Source: CAIWTU01 sp035686205
GTDB lineage: Bacteria > Desulfobacterota > Desulfuromonadia > Geobacterales > Geobacteraceae
DNA: 64,000 nucleotides
Direction: 5' to 3'
Assembly: GCA_035686205.1 (NCBI GenBank)
Contig: DASRZQ010000119.1
Coordinates: forward strand, 1-64,000
This document shows positions 61,853 to 64,000 of this stretch, in pieces. The translations under genes and the position numbers were made by a program. How positions within the stretch are numbered: the stretch's first letter is position 1; every line of letters starts with the position of its first letter. The notes beneath the pieces were generated by a model. It had not been told where the DNA came from, searched no databases, and was given only the letters and a program-made list of their open reading frames with translations.

Positions 61853-62572
61853 CTACTCTTGAAAATTCTCGATTGTTTTAACCAATTCAACTATCTTCGC
61901 GACCACACGTTCGTGTAACAATCTTCCCTTGGCGGCGCTCGCTTTCGTTGGATTGCCCCAGATTCCATTCTTCCAGAATTTTCTTTTATTCCTGACCAGT
62001 ATGCCGATTGGAAACTGGGGATATTCCTCTTCGCCTGAACCTTTAACCAGTTGCGGATGGGAATACATTATTCGCGATGTCTCAATTTCCCCGGCATGAC
62101 CGTCTCCCTCGGTTTCAATGATTCCCCTACCCTCCCGCTTTGCGATCTCATATTCGGTAACCACGGCGATCCTGATATCCGAAAATTCGGCGATAAGCTC
62201 TTCCCCTGCGTCCTGTAATGCCAATCGATGGCTGCCTCCGGCATGTCCGGTAAGAATAATGTGATTCCGCAGCCCGTGGGAGTAAAGCGCGCGTACTATA
62301 TCTTTTGCCAGAAGTTTCAGCGTTGCGGCTGAAATGGAAATTGTTCCGGGATGACATGAAGTTGAACGGCAGTTGCCGTAATGAACAGGAGGGGCCACAA
62401 ATAAAGGAATTAGTTTTGAAGCGCTTTTCCCCACTTCATACGCCTGGATGGTGTCCGTTGAAAAAGGAAGGTGGTAGCCGTGCTCTTCAACCGAGCCAAA
62501 GGGAATCAGCACGGTTCGGCATGTTTTCAACCCTTCCTCGAATTCACCCATGGTCATATCTTCAATAATCAT
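61853..62572 (-). CDS. Creatininase-family amidohydrolase
   Basis: A 239-residue metalloenzyme of the creatininase fold. The metal motif SVEEHGYHLPFSTDT and the later GDGHAGEIETS carry the conserved Glu, His and Asp residues, and TGHAGGSH is the central family block. Relatives include creatinine hydrolase, MftE peptidase and the archaeal formamide hydrolase ArfB. Directly downstream of queE (36 bases), so a role in pterin/deazapurine metabolism is possible, but this is inference. Confidence 0.88.
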   Translation of the reverse strand: MIIEDMTMGEFEEGLKTCRTVLIPFGSVEEHGYHLPFSTDTIQAYEVGKSASKLIPLFVAPPVHYGNCRSTSCHPGTISISAATLKLLAKDIVRALYSHGLRNHIILTGHAGGSHRLALQDAGEELIAEFSDIRIAVVTEYEIAKREGRGIIETEGDGHAGEIETSRIMYSHPQLVKGSGEEEYPQFPIGILVRNKRKFWKNGIWGNPTKASAAKGRLLHERVVAKIVELVKTIENFQE

Positions 62573-62607
62573 GATTTTCCCTTTGTGAGCGCATGGAAAT
62601 TGTATAC

Positions 62608-63387
62608 TCAGAGAAATCCCGAGAATATGTGTGTTTGCGGGATTATTCTTGTCTCATCGAGAAGATTGCCGGCTATTTCCTGGAACTCAAGCATTCGAAC
62701 GGCCTTGATTCCCAATGTCCTTTCATTCAAAGTCCTGGGTTGCAAAATAAGGGGAATTTTCCTGTCCACTGACGAGATAATTTCACACGCCCTGACAATT
62801 TCCCACTCCTGCGTTCCTTCATCTATAACTATTTTAACGAAAACGTTTTTCCGCGCCGCAATTTGCATAAATAACCGGTGCTCCTCCCAGAACCCTGAAT
62901 GCCCTGATACGGAAGGAAGCTTGATATCCATACCGATTAAATCCAGATGGTTAATAATTTCACGCAAAGAGTCATGGAGAACCCCATTGGTTTCGAGATA
63001 GACTGGTAAAATACTCCTAAGCTCAGGAACCCACTCCTTTAATGCCCTGACCTGCAACAGCGGCTCGCCGCCCGTGAGACTAATCGAATGATGAACACAA
63101 GGCCAGTCTTCTTGCCAATTTTTGAAAACATTAAGGACATCTTCAATCGACACAGGATTGCCAACTTTGTAAAAGTCCTGTCTGCCGGGAGTTCTCTCAA
63201 CGGAACAAAACTCAGGGACATGGATATTTACAGCCGCCGCAGTATCGCAATACGCGCAATCTAGGTTGCATCCGTGAAAACGAATAAAAACCTGCCTCAA
63301 CCCTACAAGCAGTCCCTCTCCCTGAATGGAAGAAAAAATTTCAACAAGGTTGGACTTATATTTTTTCGTAGTAGCTTGCACTGGCAA
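62608..63387 (-). CDS. queE: 7-carboxy-7-deazaguanine synthase
   Basis: A 259-residue radical SAM enzyme converting 6-carboxytetrahydropterin to CDG for queuosine. The cluster motif is HGCNLDCAYCDT (Cys40, 44, 47), preceded by VEIFSSIQGEG; SLTGGEPLLQ and YLETNG follow. The frame starts with TTG at 63387, 32 bases inside queD; no ATG is available near it, so translation probably depends on coupling (a GTG at 63381 is the alternative). Between Cys47 and SLTGGEP is a longer-than-usual insert. Confidence 0.92.
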   Translation of the reverse strand: MPVQATTKKYKSNLVEIFSSIQGEGLLVGLRQVFIRFHGCNLDCAYCDTAAAVNIHVPEFCSVERTPGRQDFYKVGNPVSIEDVLNVFKNWQEDWPCVHHSISLTGGEPLLQVRALKEWVPELRSILPVYLETNGVLHDSLREIINHLDLIGMDIKLPSVSGHSGFWEEHRLFMQIAARKNVFVKIVIDEGTQEWEIVRACEIISSVDRKIPLILQPRTLNERTLGIKAVRMLEFQEIAGNLLDETRIIPQTHIFSGFL

Positions 63388-63730
63388 AATCGGATTCCCA
63401 AACAGTGATCATGTCAACTTTTAGATTTTCATTATTGATTATTTTTCCGAGTTCATGAAAAAGGTATTGTGCAATATTTTCCGAAGACGGCGACAATCCG
63501 GAAAATGGCGGGAGTTCATTCAGATATTTATGGTCCAGTGTTTTAAGAAGCTTGCTTGTTTCGGCCTTCAATATCTTGAAGTCAACGCCTAAACCGGCTT
63601 TGTCAAGAGCCTGCGCCGTCACGGATACCTCGACCTTCCAATTGTGTCCATGCAGATTTTCACACTCACCCTGATAATTTATAAGATTGTGAGCGGAAGC
63701 AAACGATGTGATTATTTTCAGTTTGTACAT
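63356..63730 (-). CDS. queD: 6-carboxy-5,6,7,8-tetrahydropterin synthase
   Basis: A 124-residue enzyme of the PTPS fold making the QueE substrate from dihydroneopterin triphosphate. Zinc ligands His14, His27 and His29 (SFASAHNL, NLHGHNW) and the catalytic Cys23 (GECENLHGH) are in place. It is first of queD-queE-creatininase on the minus strand. GAGGAAAA precedes the ATG. No preQ1 riboswitch was seen upstream. Confidence 0.94.
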   Translation of the reverse strand: MYKLKIITSFASAHNLINYQGECENLHGHNWKVEVSVTAQALDKAGLGVDFKILKAETSKLLKTLDHKYLNELPPFSGLSPSSENIAQYLFHELGKIINNENLKVDMITVWESDFASASYYEKI

Positions 63731-63903
63731 TTTTCCTCTTTTATTGAATGATTTCCAATTGATGCAATACTATCACGTAAGCCCGTAAAAAGCAAAATGT
63801 ACTGATTTGTCCCTGTCTCATTGTTGCTGCATGCAAACGAATCATTTGTGTAAAAGCTCATAAGACAATGCCATAAACAAGACCTTAAAAACATGATTAA
63901 TTC

Positions 63904-63932
63904 TTGAACAGAACTATTTTTTGGTCTATATT
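63904..63932 (+). promoter_or_regulatory. Sigma-70 promoter of the gene at the right edge
   Basis: TTGAAC (63904-63909), 17 bases, TATATT (63927-63932), 41 bases before the ATG at 63974. Confidence 0.55.
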
Positions 63933-63973
63933 TTGAAAGCGTTTATTGTTATTGCAAATTCCAGGAGGGATTC

Positions 63974-64000
63974 ATGGTCGGGAGATTGGTCCTGGGGCTT
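63974..64000 (+). CDS. Start of a gene running off the window
   Basis: ATG 63974 has AGGAGG 5 bases upstream and a promoter before it. Only MVGRLVLGL is visible, so no identity can be given; a hydrophobic N-terminus is suggested. Confidence 0.55.

Noticed and set aside
63731..63903. preQ1 riboswitch before queD
   Set aside because: No matching short pseudoknot pattern on the minus strand.
1..64000. CRISPR array to go with the Cas6-like gene
   Set aside because: No regularly spaced repeat series was seen anywhere in the window.

Overview
The window reads as chromosomal DNA of an anaerobic deltaproteobacterium, most likely close to the Desulfuromonadia/Geobacter group. This placement rests on gene order recalled from general knowledge, not on a search: surE-pcm-rpoS-apt without nlpD; efp-epmA next to a KamA-family aminomutase; and iorAB-paaK-ACT-livKKHMGF-paaK. 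Ferredoxin-linked indolepyruvate oxidoreductase fits anaerobic metabolism. A 2-selenouridine synthase, a sigma-54 promoter before amt and a sigma-28 promoter before a chemoreceptor fit the same picture.

Layout. 1-1980: right end of a genomic island (end of a DNA methylase, an excisionase-like HTH gene, a tyrosine integrase) abutting the 3' end of tRNA-Arg(CCU). 2070-6211 (minus): apt, rpoS, pcm, surE and an L,D-transpeptidase. 6438-10772 (plus): a thioredoxin-fold DUF255 protein, murJ, ogt. 10773-11100: a gap with a cluster of DnaA-box-like 9-mers on a perfect palindrome. 11101-17696: mazG and tgt (minus), an orphan Cas6-like gene, ftsH, malQ. 17809-25826: metY, a chemoreceptor, mnmH (minus), a class II aldolase, yacG, gltX. 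25897-34745: amt (minus), a histone-deacetylase-like gene with an unknown partner, two tiny coupled ORFs, an orphan MlaF-like ATPase, a lone receiver protein, a DHH-CBS-nucleotidyltransferase fusion, an FmdB-type zinc ribbon protein and a membrane protein. 34837-38645: thioesterase, KamA/EpmB, epmA, efp, infA. 38871-42987: three overlapping genes (aldehyde dehydrogenase, class III aminotransferase, cyclic-2,3-diphosphoglycerate-synthetase-like P-loop protein). 43164-48673: a small unknown protein, an RNA uracil methyltransferase, an IHF/HU protein, a Na/Pi symporter and Ppx/GppA. 48896-60197: one long operon for uptake and ferredoxin-linked oxidation of (probably aromatic) amino acids. 61853-63730 (minus): a creatininase-family protein, queE and queD.

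The most unusual spot is 60254-61308. Two 28-bp sites with the 11-6-11 layout of XerCD dif sites sit 1,027 bp apart in direct orientation. They share the left arm (10 of 11) and the whole centre, but differ in the right arm. Joining the outer arms rebuilds a better dif-like site than either one alone. Between them lie a small ribbon-helix-helix gene, a coupled ORF and strong G/C hairpins. My reading is a very small Xer-exploiting element (a satellite or remnant of a filamentous-phage-like element) inserted at the chromosomal dif site. Genes on both sides point towards this spot, as expected near a replication terminus.

Functional themes are aromatic amino acid oxidation (iorAB, PaaK, Liv transporter, ACT protein), nitrogen uptake (amt), translation and tRNA quality (tgt, queE/D, mnmH, EF-P and its modification, gltX, CCA/A-adding enzyme, IF-1), stationary-phase repair (surE, pcm, rpoS) and envelope functions (murJ, L,D-transpeptidase, FtsH).
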